A stretch of DNA of 64,000 nucleotides. Origin: CBFHND01 sp965657085. GTDB lineage: Bacteria; Pseudomonadota; Alphaproteobacteria; Rhodobacterales; Rhodobacteraceae. The notes beneath the pieces are model-generated. The model saw only the letters and a program-made list of their open reading frames with translations, did no database searches and was not told where the DNA came from. The stretch is from contig CBFHND010000004.1 in assembly GCA_965657085.1 (NCBI GenBank), positions 146,050 to 210,049 on the forward strand, in the 5' to 3' direction. The position numbers and the translations under genes were made by a program. Positions 52,441 through 60,558 of this stretch are shown here, one piece after another (the first letter of the stretch is position 1; every line of letters begins with the position of its first letter).

Positions 52441-52464
52441 AGGCGCCACAAGAGACCGGCGCCT
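52441..52464 (+). other. Hairpin in the leader of the EF-hand gene
   Basis: AGGCGCC at 52441-52447 and GGCGCCT at 52458-52464 form a perfect 7-bp stem with a 10-nt loop, ending 11 bp before the GGAGA ribosome-binding site (52476-52480). It could control translation or be part of the promoter. Confidence 0.4.
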
Positions 52465-52488
52465 AGAGTAACTTTGGAGAGTAGAACA

Positions 52489-52962
52489 ATGAAATATCAA
52501 GGATTTATCGCTGCCGTCCTGAGCGCTGCCGTGGCCGTGACAGCCACGCATGCCTTGGCCGATCGCAATGGCGGGCGCCATCAGATGCCGACGTTCCAAG
52601 AATTGGACACAGACGGCAACGGTGAGATCACCCAAGAGGAAATGGCCGCACGGGGCGCTGCGCGCTTTGCAGCCAATGACACCGATGGTGACGGGTTCCT
52701 GACACAGGAAGAAATCGAAGCTGCGGCCATGAGCCGGGCCGCGGACCGTGCGGCGCGCATGATCGAGCGGATGGATGCCAACAACGATGGCAAGCTGGCG
52801 CTGGACGAATTGAAGTCCCGCACAGATGGGGACCGGATGTTCGACCGCGTTGATGCCGATGACAGTGGCAGCATCTCGGAAGAAGAGTTCGCCAAGATGC
52901 AGGACCGAATGAAACAGCGTCACGGCAAGAAATCAGGACCCATGGAAGGTGGTTCGGACTGA
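52489..52962 (+). CDS. Exported EF-hand calcium-binding protein
   Basis: A 157-residue protein with a signal peptide (cleavage near THALA-DRN) and four EF-hand loops: DTDGNGEITQEE, DTDGDGFLTQEE, DANNDGKLALDE and DADDSGSISEEE. Each loop has Asp at positions 1, 3 (Asn in one) and 5 and Glu at 12, so calcium binding in the periplasm is expected. ATG 52489 follows GGAGA. It leads a run of four genes (EF-hand, ECF sigma, likely anti-sigma, CnrX-like sensor) and so may report on extracytoplasmic calcium or another metal. Confidence 0.87.
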   Translation: MKYQGFIAAVLSAAVAVTATHALADRNGGRHQMPTFQELDTDGNGEITQEEMAARGAARFAANDTDGDGFLTQEEIEAAAMSRAADRAARMIERMDANNDGKLALDELKSRTDGDRMFDRVDADDSGSISEEEFAKMQDRMKQRHGKKSGPMEGGSD

Positions 52963-53017
52963 AGCAGGGCTGCGGCCCGCTTGCACGGCGGGCCGCAACC
53001 GCTTAGCGCTGGATGTG

Positions 53018-53614
53018 ATGAACATGCCTCTGGATCAGGAACCGGATGTGCCGGATGCGGAGTTGCTGGCGCGCTACGCGCGGGGCGACGCTTCGGCCGC
53101 GCGCACGTTGACCCTGCGGTTTACGCCGCGTGTGTTCGGTCATGCGCTGCGGGTATTGGGCGACCGGGCCGAGGCAGAGGATGTTGCCCAAGAGGCGATG
53201 GTGCGCCTTTGGAAGATCGCACCGGACTGGGAAGATGGGCGCGCGCAGATCAGCACCTGGCTTTACCGGGTGACGGCCAACCTGTGTACGGACCGGCTGC
53301 GAAAGCGTGGGCGGGATGGACCGGCACTGGACCAGATCGCCGAACCCGAAGACCCGGCACCCGGGGCAGAGGCGCGCCTGCAGGGGCAGGCCCGCCACGA
53401 TGCGCTGACCGCTGCCTTGCAAACCTTGCCAGAGAGGCAACGGCAAGCGGTGGTGTTGCGTCACATCGAAGGATTGTCGAACCCCGAGATTGGCGAAATC
53501 CTCGGGCTCGGGGTAGAAGCGGTAGAGAGCCTGACCGCGCGGGGAAAACGGGCCTTGAAGGCGGCACTCGCGCCGCAAAGACAAGCGTTGGGATTGTCCG
53601 ATGACAACACGTGA
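53018..53614 (+). CDS. ECF-type RNA polymerase sigma factor
   Basis: A 198-residue sigma-70 family member of group 4. Region 2 runs through ARTLTLRFTPRVFGHALRVLGDRAEAEDVAQEAMVRLWK...ISTWLYRVTANLCTDRLRKRG; region 4 is LPERQRQAVVLRHIEGLSNPEIGEILGLGVEAVESLTARGKRAL. ATG 53018 or 53024 is the likely start; a start at 52949 would overlap the EF-hand gene. The next gene overlaps it by 14 bp, as a cognate anti-sigma gene often does. The regulon is unknown. Confidence 0.88.
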   Translation: MNMPLDQEPDVPDAELLARYARGDASAARTLTLRFTPRVFGHALRVLGDRAEAEDVAQEAMVRLWKIAPDWEDGRAQISTWLYRVTANLCTDRLRKRGRDGPALDQIAEPEDPAPGAEARLQGQARHDALTAALQTLPERQRQAVVLRHIEGLSNPEIGEILGLGVEAVESLTARGKRALKAALAPQRQALGLSDDNT

Positions 53615-53975
53615 ACCAAATGATCAGGGCCTGATCGACCTTGATGACCTGCTGACCGCTTCGGCGCAGGATGCACCTGCGCCCGGTGCGGACCTCATGG
53701 CGCGGGTTCTTGAGGACGGTCTGGCGCTGCAGCCAGCGCCCGGTGGGGCGCGGCAGCCCTCTGCGGGACGGATCGCGCGGGTCGTGGTTGCGTTGGGCGG
53801 CTGGCGGGGCATGGGCGGGCTTGTGGCTGCGACCTGTGCGGGTTTCTGGATCGGCTTTATGCCACCACAGAGCCTGCCCGATATGGCGTTGAGCTTTCTC
53901 GGCGCCGACGTTGTGGGAATGGTGAACGAACCGGCAGAACTGTCGGGCTTCGGTTGGGATATGGACGAAGGATAA
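53601..53975 (+). CDS. Probable single-pass membrane anti-sigma factor
   Basis: A 124-residue protein with a polar N-terminal half (residues 1-55), one hydrophobic helix about 72-90 (GGLVAATCAGFWIGFM) and a short extracytoplasmic tail. It overlaps the sigma gene by 14 bp, and the layout is that of small CnrY-like anti-sigma factors. I see no zinc-binding motif, and sequence alone does not prove the function. Similar proteins are sometimes mis-annotated as dihydroorotate dehydrogenase; nothing here supports that. Confidence 0.6.
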   Translation: MTTREPNDQGLIDLDDLLTASAQDAPAPGADLMARVLEDGLALQPAPGGARQPSAGRIARVVVALGGWRGMGGLVAATCAGFWIGFMPPQSLPDMALSFLGADVVGMVNEPAELSGFGWDMDEG

Positions 53976-53979
53976 AGAC

Positions 53980-54501
53980 ATGGCTGAGACACCTGATGAG
54001 CCCCGCACGCGGCGCGCACCGATGTGGATGCGCGTGATGTTGGGCGTGTCGCTGGCGCTGAACCTGGCGGTGATCGGCATTGTCGTGGGGGCTGCGGCCC
54101 GCTTTGGTGGGCCACCACCACGAGGACCCGCGATGATGAGCTATGCGATGCCCTATGTGCTGGCCTTGCCCCGCGCAGATCGCCGCGCTGTTCTTAACAG
54201 GGTGCGGCAGGCCGAAGTGCCCGGAGGCAGCACCCGAAAGGCCCGTCGCGCGCAATACGCCCAGATGATCGAGATGCTGCGCTTGTCGCCCTTTGATCCC
54301 GACGCCGTGCGCGGCGTGCTGGATCAGCAAAGCACCGCTGCGAGAACGGTGCAAACCCTGGCGCAGGAAGGATGGCTGGAACGGGTCACGGCAATGTCCG
54401 ACGCTGAGCGTGCGGCTTATGCCGAAGAGGTCAGCAAGGTGCTGCGCCGAGGACCGCGCAAAGCAAACAAGCCATCCAAGCCGCCCAAACCCGAACAGTG
54501 A
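53980..54501 (+). CDS. Periplasmic heavy-metal-sensor-like protein (CnrX/Spy type)
   Basis: A 173-residue protein with an N-terminal membrane anchor (VMLGVSLALNLAVIGIVVGAAA, about 19-40) and a helical periplasmic domain (RADRRAVLNRVRQAE, KARRAQYAQMIEMLRLSPFDPDAVRGVLDQQ, LERVTAMSDAERAAYAEEVSKVL). The helix pattern fits the CnrX/NccX/Spy family that senses metals or envelope damage. Metal-ligand residues are not obvious. The C-terminus is lysine/proline-rich. It follows the anti-sigma-like gene by 4 bp. Function is inferred from context. Confidence 0.72.
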   Translation: MAETPDEPRTRRAPMWMRVMLGVSLALNLAVIGIVVGAAARFGGPPPRGPAMMSYAMPYVLALPRADRRAVLNRVRQAEVPGGSTRKARRAQYAQMIEMLRLSPFDPDAVRGVLDQQSTAARTVQTLAQEGWLERVTAMSDAERAAYAEEVSKVLRRGPRKANKPSKPPKPEQ

Positions 54502-55920
54502 TCAGGCCGCCGGCCGGCTCAGCGTGACGCAGTTGCGGCCGTTGACCTTGGCCTTGTACAGCGCCTTGTCTGCCTGCTGCATCAGGATTTGCGCAGTCAC
54601 TTCGGGTGCAGGCACCTCGACGTCCTTCAGTTGCGGCGTGCCGCCCACGGCAAGGCCGATGCTGATGGTGGCATGAATGGGCGGCCCACCGGGAATGTCG
54701 AAGGGCGTGTCCGAGATCAGGCGGCACAACCGCTTGGCAGCACCACGCGCATTCTTGATCGGTACGCCGGGCATGACGATCAGAAACTCTTCGCCCCCGA
54801 CACGCGCCACAAGGTCGACGCCGCGCAGGTTCTCGCGCAGCCGCCGCGCGGTTTCGACCAGAACGGCGTCGCCCGCCGCGTGGCCGTAGACGTCGTTGAT
54901 CTGTTTGAAGTGGTCCATGTCCGCAACCATCAGGGCAAAGGGCCGCCCCTCTGTCTGTGCCCTTTGCGCCAGCCGCGCCAGATGCGGCATCGCATAGCGG
55001 CGGTTGTGCAGCCCTGTCAAAGGGTCCGATACCGCCGCCTTGAGGCCTGTGCGGACCGTGGCGCGCAACTGATCACCGATGCGTTTGCGCCGGATCAGCG
55101 TGCCGAGGCGCAGCGCCAGTTCATGGGCGTTGAAATCCCGCTGCATCAGCGCATTGGCGCCCAAATCAAGCGCGCGCGCGCCCAGATCGGGATCGTCGCC
55201 CTGTTGCAGGACCAGGATCGCGCTGTGCCGTGTGCCGGAATGTGCGCGGATCGACGACAGCAGGGCCAGCATCTGTTCGGTTGCGCCATCTTCGGTCACG
55301 AGAACGAAGATGTCGGGCGTGTCCGTGGTGTCGCCATCACTCTCGGGGTCCACATCCGCCAGGGCCATTTGGGGTTGTCGCAAAGATAGCTCGGCATTGA
55401 CCAAAGGACGCAACCGCGCAGCCCAGCCTTGGATGCGCAGGGTATTGGCCCCCACCAACACGACGTTGGATTGCGGTGCAAAACTGGTGGCGTCTTCGGC
55501 AAATCCGAGTGCGCGTGTCGTGTCATCGCGGATATGCCATTCCGTGGCGGTGTTGTGCGCCCGGATCAGGCTGCGCACCCGCGCCACCAAAAGCGCGTCC
55601 TGTACCGGTTCGTCGATCAATTCGTCCACACCGGAAGACAGCAGGCGTAGCCGTTCGGCATCGGGCAGATTGCGTGCGGTCACCATGACGGGTGTGCCAC
55701 CGCCCCGCCTGGAGGCCAGTGCCTTGACCAGATCGGCAGGGTCGCCATCGGGCAGGTTGGCCGCACAAATGGCCAGATCAAGCGGCCCGTCCGCCGCGAT
55801 CGTGCACGCCTCGGCCAGTGTGCCCGCCTGAACCACGTCATAATAGGCCGCGGCCAGCTTGACCTTCAGCACGATGCGGTTGGTAGGGATTGTATCAACG
55901 ATCAGGATCTTTCCGTGCAT
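54502..55920 (-). CDS. PleD-like diguanylate cyclase with degenerate receivers
   Basis: A 472-residue REC-REC-GGDEF protein. The first receiver (1-120) has only one aspartate of the acidic pair (LIVDT), Ala at position 53 where the phosphoacceptor Asp belongs, and Glu where the conserved Lys is expected (DELIDEPV). The second receiver is also unlike a functional one. The cyclase keeps GGEEF near residue 380 and an upstream I-site RGVD, five residues before it, which binds c-di-GMP. It is divergent from DUF3572, as in many alphaproteobacteria. Confidence 0.87.
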   Translation of the reverse strand: MHGKILIVDTIPTNRIVLKVKLAAAYYDVVQAGTLAEACTIAADGPLDLAICAANLPDGDPADLVKALASRRGGGTPVMVTARNLPDAERLRLLSSGVDELIDEPVQDALLVARVRSLIRAHNTATEWHIRDDTTRALGFAEDATSFAPQSNVVLVGANTLRIQGWAARLRPLVNAELSLRQPQMALADVDPESDGDTTDTPDIFVLVTEDGATEQMLALLSSIRAHSGTRHSAILVLQQGDDPDLGARALDLGANALMQRDFNAHELALRLGTLIRRKRIGDQLRATVRTGLKAAVSDPLTGLHNRRYAMPHLARLAQRAQTEGRPFALMVADMDHFKQINDVYGHAAGDAVLVETARRLRENLRGVDLVARVGGEEFLIVMPGVPIKNARGAAKRLCRLISDTPFDIPGGPPIHATISIGLAVGGTPQLKDVEVPAPEVTAQILMQQADKALYKAKVNGRNCVTLSRPAA

Positions 55921-56023
55921 TTCACGCCTCTCCCGGTGATGTCGCTTGTCAAAGCCCGTACATTTGTTTTTTGTTCGTAGAGGTTAACAAACCGTTTCAT
56001 TTTTCTGGAAAACCGGAGGCAAT

Positions 56024-56308
56024 ATGGCTCTTACGCAGGAATCCGCCGAAACCGTGGGCTTGCAGGCTCTGGGCTGGCTTGCAACCAATGACGACCTGTT
56101 GCCGGTTTTCCAGGGCGCCAGTGGCGCGAGCGAGGATGACATTCGCGCAGGCGCGCGCAATCCTGAGTTCCTCGGCGCGGTGCTGGACTTTCTCATGATG
56201 GACGATGCGTGGGTCGTGGCCTTTTGCGATCAGGCGGGCCTGCCTTACGACAGACCGATGCAGGCCCGTCAAAGCCTGCCCGGCGGCGCACAGGTGAACT
56301 GGACATGA
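56024..56308 (+). CDS. DUF3572 family protein
   Basis: A 94-residue cytosolic protein typical of alphaproteobacteria. SAETVGLQALGWLATNDDLLPVF and LGAVLDFLMMDDAWVVAFCDQAGL are its conserved halves. GGAGG precedes the ATG. It is divergent from the cyclase gene, and its TGA overlaps the ATG of the HAD phosphatase gene. No function is known. Confidence 0.84.
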   Translation: MALTQESAETVGLQALGWLATNDDLLPVFQGASGASEDDIRAGARNPEFLGAVLDFLMMDDAWVVAFCDQAGLPYDRPMQARQSLPGGAQVNWT

Positions 56309-57006
56309 CCGCACCGGTAGAAGGCATCATCTTTGACAAGGATGGCACCTTGTTTGAATTCGCAGCGACCTGGGAAGCCTGGGCACATGCCTTTCTGCTG
56401 CGCGCCAGTGCCGGGGACCACGACAAGGCGCGGCATGTGGGGGCCAGCATCGGCTTTGACCTTGATGGCATGGCGTTTTCATCCGACAGCATCGTCATCG
56501 CGGGCATGGCCGGTGAAATCGCGGATGCGCTGTCCCCGCATTATCCGCACATTGCATCGGCGGACCTGTTGCAGATGCTGAACGAGGAAGCAGAGCGTGC
56601 CCCGCAGGTCGAGGCCGTGCCGCTGGCGGGATTTCTGGACACGCTACGGGGCAGGGGCCTTGCCCTTGGCGTGGCGACCAATGACGCCGAAGCGCCGGCG
56701 CGGGCACACCTTGGGGCCGCAGGCGTGGTCGAACGGTTTGATTTCATCGCAGGCTATGACAGCGGGCATGGGGGCAAGCCCGCGCCGGGGCAGCTTTTGG
56801 CGTTTTGTGCAGCCGTGGGCCTTGGGCCGGACAAGACGATCATGGTTGGCGACAGCACCCACGATCTGCGCGCGGGCCGCGCGGCAGGGATGCGAACCAT
56901 CGCCGTGCTGACGGGCATGGCCGATCACGCCACACTAGCGCCACTTGCCGATGCGGTTCTGCCTGACATTGGCCACATCCCGGCCTGGCTTGATGCCAAA
57001 GCCTGA
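56305..57006 (+). CDS. HAD family phosphatase (phosphoglycolate phosphatase-like)
   Basis: A 233-residue haloacid dehalogenase-type phosphatase. Motif I is IIFDKDGTLFEF (nucleophile D), motif II ATNDAEA, motif III GKPAPGQ and motif IV VGDSTHDLRAG. The cap lies between motif I and II. Starts ATG 56305, overlapping DUF3572 by four bases. Phosphoglycolate is a plausible substrate, but motif similarity alone does not fix it. Confidence 0.85.
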   Translation: MTAPVEGIIFDKDGTLFEFAATWEAWAHAFLLRASAGDHDKARHVGASIGFDLDGMAFSSDSIVIAGMAGEIADALSPHYPHIASADLLQMLNEEAERAPQVEAVPLAGFLDTLRGRGLALGVATNDAEAPARAHLGAAGVVERFDFIAGYDSGHGGKPAPGQLLAFCAAVGLGPDKTIMVGDSTHDLRAGRAAGMRTIAVLTGMADHATLAPLADAVLPDIGHIPAWLDAKA

Positions 57007-57114
57007 CGGCGGTCCGCACCCGACCCTCTAAAACGACCAATCCCGTCGCAAACGGAAAGGATGCGGCGTGGTCTCTGGGGCTTGCTATGGATCAGACAGC
57101 CCGGAGGACGCGAC

Positions 57115-58671
57115 ATGGCAGATACGAAACGCAGAACACGTGGTGGCGGACGTGCAGGGGCCGCCGCGCGCCGGGGCGGCGCAGTTATCGAGCAAATGCC
57201 TTGGAATCCGCCGCGCCTGATCGATCCGCCGGTCGAGCCCTTGACCGAAGAGGGCGTGATGGCCGTGCACGACGGGGCCATGCGCATTCTCGAAGAGATC
57301 GGGATCGAATTCCTGAACCACGAGGCGTTGGGCATCCTGAAGGATGCAGGATGTACCGTGGACGGGGAAAACGTGCGCATGGGCCGCGACATGGTGATGG
57401 AATACATCGCCAAGGCGCCCGAAGTCTTCGACATCACTCCGCGCAATGCCGCGCGCAAGATTACCGTGGGCGGCAACCACATGAACTTCGGCAATGTGTC
57501 GAGCCCACCCAACTATTGGGACATGGAACTGGGCCGCAAGGTGCCCGGCACCCGCGAGATGTGTCGCAACCTATTGAAATTAAGTCAATATTTTAACTGT
57601 ATTCACTTTGTCGGCGGCTATCCGGTTGAACCCGTGGATGTACACGCCAGCGTGCGGCACCTTGATGTGCTCTATGACAAGCTGACGATCACCGACAAGG
57701 TTGCCCATGCCTACAGCCTTGGAGCGGAACGGGTGGACGACGTGATGGAAATGGTGCGCATTTCCGGCGGCTGGAGCGATGAAGAGTTCGAAGCCAGCCC
57801 CAAGATGTACACCAACATCAACTCCACCTCGCCGCTTAAGCATGACATCCCGATGCTGGATGGGTGGATGCGGCTGGCCCGGCGCAATCAGGGGCTGGTG
57901 GTGACGCCCTTTACCCTCGCCGGTGCGATGGCCCCGGTCACGATGTCGGGCGCGGTCGCCCAGTCTCTCGCCGAGGCACTCTGCGCCGTGGTGCTGGCCC
58001 AGATCATTCGGCCCGGTGCCGCCTGTGCCATCGGGACCTTCACCTCGAACGTCGATATGAAATCGGGCGCGCCGGCCTTTGGCACCCCGGAATACATGCG
58101 GGCCACGCAGATGACCGGGCAATTGGCGCGGTTCTACAAGCTGCCCTTGCGCTCAAGCGGGGTATGCGCGGCCAATGTCCCGGACGGGCAGGCGATGTGG
58201 GAAACCTCCAACAGCCTTTGGGCCGCACTGCAATCGGGCACCAACATGGTCTATCACGCGGCAGGCTGGCTTGAAGGTGGGCTGATCGCCAGCCCCGAGA
58301 AATTCATAATGGATTGCGAGATACTACAGCAGATCCAACGCTATCTTGATCCGGCGATCTGTGCGACCGGTCCGGACGAAATTGCTCTGGATGCAATCAA
58401 ATCGGTGGGCAACGACGGCCATTTCTTCGGCATCGAGCACACGCAGGAACGCTATACCACCGCCTTCTACCAGCCGTTCCTGAGCGATTGGAAGAACTAC
58501 GAAGGATGGGAGGCCGCCGGTGGCGTTTGGACGCCGGAGCGCGCGCACATGATGTTCAAGGAAATCATCGGGTCTTTCGAAGAGCCGCCCATGGACGATG
58601 CCATTCGGGACGAGCTTGCTGCGTTTGTGGAACGTCGCAAGGCGGAAGGGGGCGCGCCGACCGACTTCTGA
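57115..58671 (+). CDS. MttB-family (non-pyrrolysine) methyltransferase homologue
   Basis: A 518-residue trimethylamine methyltransferase family protein. There is no internal amber codon, so it is a non-Pyl homologue; characterised relatives (MtgB-type) demethylate glycine betaine or other quaternary amines with a corrinoid protein. EEIGIEFLNHEALGILKDAGC, FVGGYPVEPVDVHASVRHL, GLVVTPFTLAGAMAPVTMSGA and SNVDMKSGAPAFGTPE are family segments. ATG 57115 follows GGAGGA (57103-57108). Codons 153-165 (57571-57610) are only about 22 percent G+C, unlike the rest. No corrinoid protein gene lies in the window. Confidence 0.87.
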   Translation: MADTKRRTRGGGRAGAAARRGGAVIEQMPWNPPRLIDPPVEPLTEEGVMAVHDGAMRILEEIGIEFLNHEALGILKDAGCTVDGENVRMGRDMVMEYIAKAPEVFDITPRNAARKITVGGNHMNFGNVSSPPNYWDMELGRKVPGTREMCRNLLKLSQYFNCIHFVGGYPVEPVDVHASVRHLDVLYDKLTITDKVAHAYSLGAERVDDVMEMVRISGGWSDEEFEASPKMYTNINSTSPLKHDIPMLDGWMRLARRNQGLVVTPFTLAGAMAPVTMSGAVAQSLAEALCAVVLAQIIRPGAACAIGTFTSNVDMKSGAPAFGTPEYMRATQMTGQLARFYKLPLRSSGVCAANVPDGQAMWETSNSLWAALQSGTNMVYHAAGWLEGGLIASPEKFIMDCEILQQIQRYLDPAICATGPDEIALDAIKSVGNDGHFFGIEHTQERYTTAFYQPFLSDWKNYEGWEAAGGVWTPERAHMMFKEIIGSFEEPPMDDAIRDELAAFVERRKAEGGAPTDF

Positions 58672-58761
58672 GCCTGCGGCTTTAAAGACAATTTTAACCG
58701 TTTGGGGAATTTTAAGAGCTTTGCGTGCATACCCGGTCTTGGGAATGGGAAAGAGATCGCT

Positions 58762-59349
58762 ATGCATGGGCTGATTAACCGCGCAATCCAAAGATTTGTC
58801 ACTGACAGCTACGGCGAGGAAAAGTGGCTTGAAACGGTGCAGATTGCCGACATCGGGTTTGTCGAATTCGAGGCGATGCTGAACTACGACGACGCGGTTA
58901 CCCCACAGGTTCTGGCGTCCGTGTCCAAGGTATTGGACCGCCCCAATGCAGACCTGATGGAAGATATCGGCACCTACCTTGTGTCCCATCCAAACGTCGA
59001 AGCGCTGCGCAGGCTCTTGCGATTTGGCGGGGTCACATTTGTCGAATTTCTGCACTCACTCGACGACTTGCCGGATCGCGCCCGGCTTGCAGTGTCCGAT
59101 CTGCATTTGCCGAGGATCGAGCTGCGCGAACATTCCAGCACGCAGTTCACGCTGACCTGCGAGGCGCCCATCGAAAGTTTTGGCCATGTGATCATGGGTA
59201 TCCTGCGCACCATGGCCGACGATTACGGGGTGCTTGCCCTGCTGGACCACGTGGGCGGCGCACAGGGGGTGGAAACCATTTCGATCACCTTGGTTGAAAC
59301 TGAATTCGCTGCCGGGCGAACCTTCGAACTTGGGGCGCGGGCGGTATGA
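58762..59349 (+). CDS. H-NOX domain protein lacking the heme-ligand signature
   Basis: A 195-residue protein of H-NOX length (MHGLINRAIQRFV and EEKWLETVQIADI at the N-terminus, an L-rich helix and a terminal EFAAGRTFELG). Normal H-NOX carries a proximal heme His and a YxSxR motif. Here the helix reads FVEFLHSLDDLPDRAR: aligned by FL..(M/L)D(E/D) with Thermoanaerobacter H-NOX, the His position is P104, and YxSxR is HSSTQ (residues 124-128). Heme binding by the standard mode is therefore unlikely. ATG 58762 fits MHGLI. Its stop overlaps the cyclase start by four bases. Confidence 0.83.
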   Translation: MHGLINRAIQRFVTDSYGEEKWLETVQIADIGFVEFEAMLNYDDAVTPQVLASVSKVLDRPNADLMEDIGTYLVSHPNVEALRRLLRFGGVTFVEFLHSLDDLPDRARLAVSDLHLPRIELREHSSTQFTLTCEAPIESFGHVIMGILRTMADDYGVLALLDHVGGAQGVETISITLVETEFAAGRTFELGARAV

Positions 59350-60347
59350 AACAGGAAAATTCAATTGAACAGGTGCTGAACGTTTTGTGCCCGATGCATG
59401 TTGTCCTGAACCATACCGGCCACATCATTCAGGCAGGGCCTACCCTGCTCAAGTTGCGCCCCGACATGGACTGGGAAGGGGTGCGGTTTCTGGAACGCTT
59501 TGCTCTGAAACGGCCCCATTCGGTACAGACAATGGCCGATCTGCGGCGCACGGCGGGGCTGAAACTGCATCTCCAGCTGCGCGATACCCCCGCGACCGAG
59601 TTGAAAGGCGTGGCTGTACCCGGACCACAGGACGGCACGATGATCGTCAACCTGTCTTTTGGCATCTCCATCGTGGACGGTGTGCGCGATTACGCCCTGA
59701 CCAGCGCCGATTTCGCGCCCACGGATCTGACCATCGAAATGCTCTATCTGGTCGAGGCGAAGTCGGCGGCCATGGAAGCCTCGCGCACATTGAACAGGCG
59801 CTTGCAGGGGGCCAAGATCGCGGCGGAAGAACAGGCCTTTACCGACACGCTGACCGGATTGAAAAACCGCCGTGCGATGGATCATGTGTTGACGCGGCTT
59901 CTGGATTACGACCGGCAATTCGCGTTGATGCAGATCGATCTGGATTTCTTCAAGGCAGTGAACGACACCTACGGCCACGGCGCGGGCGATCATGTCTTGC
60001 AATGCGTGGCCCGCGTCATGGTCGAGGAAACCCGCACCGAAGATACGGTGGCGCGCGTGGGCGGCGATGAATTCGTGATCGTGCTGCCAGATGTGCGCGA
60101 TCCCGCCGCCTTGGTTGGCATCGGAAAGCGCGTGATCGAGCGGCTGGAGGTGCCCATCCCATTCGAGGGGAACACTTGCCAGATTTCCGCCAGCATCGGC
60201 ACGGTTTTCCATGTGCCTGAATCCGGTGCCGACATGAAAAGCCTGATGGATGATGTGGATGTCGCGCTTTACGCTTCAAAAAACGCAGGACGCGGCCGGC
60301 AAACGTTCTACACCCCCGCGCTGCGCAACGTGACAGCAGCGGAGTAG
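59346..60347 (+). CDS. Diguanylate cyclase with an H-NOX-associated PAS-like domain
   Basis: A 333-residue protein. Residues 5-140 form a PAS-like HNOBA-type domain (LCPMHVVLNHTGHIIQAGPTLLKL...), as in H-NOX partners. A helical linker (about 140-165) leads to a GGDEF domain with ARVGGDEFVIVLP and an I-site RTED five residues before it. It makes c-di-GMP, and the coupled H-NOX gene (ATGA overlap) should control it, normally in response to NO. No signal peptide or membrane helix. Confidence 0.9.
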   Translation: MKQENSIEQVLNVLCPMHVVLNHTGHIIQAGPTLLKLRPDMDWEGVRFLERFALKRPHSVQTMADLRRTAGLKLHLQLRDTPATELKGVAVPGPQDGTMIVNLSFGISIVDGVRDYALTSADFAPTDLTIEMLYLVEAKSAAMEASRTLNRRLQGAKIAAEEQAFTDTLTGLKNRRAMDHVLTRLLDYDRQFALMQIDLDFFKAVNDTYGHGAGDHVLQCVARVMVEETRTEDTVARVGGDEFVIVLPDVRDPAALVGIGKRVIERLEVPIPFEGNTCQISASIGTVFHVPESGADMKSLMDDVDVALYASKNAGRGRQTFYTPALRNVTAAE

Positions 60348-60406
60348 CACCACGCGCAACATCTGCGTATGCAGCGCTGAACGTGTCTTTGCCATGTAAG
60401 GTGAAG

Positions 60407-60481
60407 TGGCATCCCGTAGGGGAATCGAACCCCTCTTTCCAGGTTGAAAACCTGGCGTCCTAACCGATAGACGAACGGGAC
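60407..60481 (-). tRNA. tRNA-Glu (UUC)
   Basis: A 75-nt gene with an encoded CCA, read on the minus strand from 60481. The acceptor GTCCCGT pairs with ACGGGAT, the anticodon stem CCAGG/CCTGG encloses TTTTCAA (anticodon TTC, 60446-60448), and the T arm is AGGGGTTCGATTCCCCT. Flanked by the cyclase and recJ. Confidence 0.95.
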
Positions 60482-60558
60482 ACTCTGTCCGTGGGCGGTA
60501 GTTAGGCAATCACGCGGATTGGTGCAAGCAGAAAAATCATCAATTTCGTCATTTGCTT

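Noticed and set aside
53601..53975. Dihydroorotate dehydrogenase, an annotation I associate with similar short proteins
   Set aside because: The protein has only 124 residues, one membrane helix and no FMN-barrel motifs.
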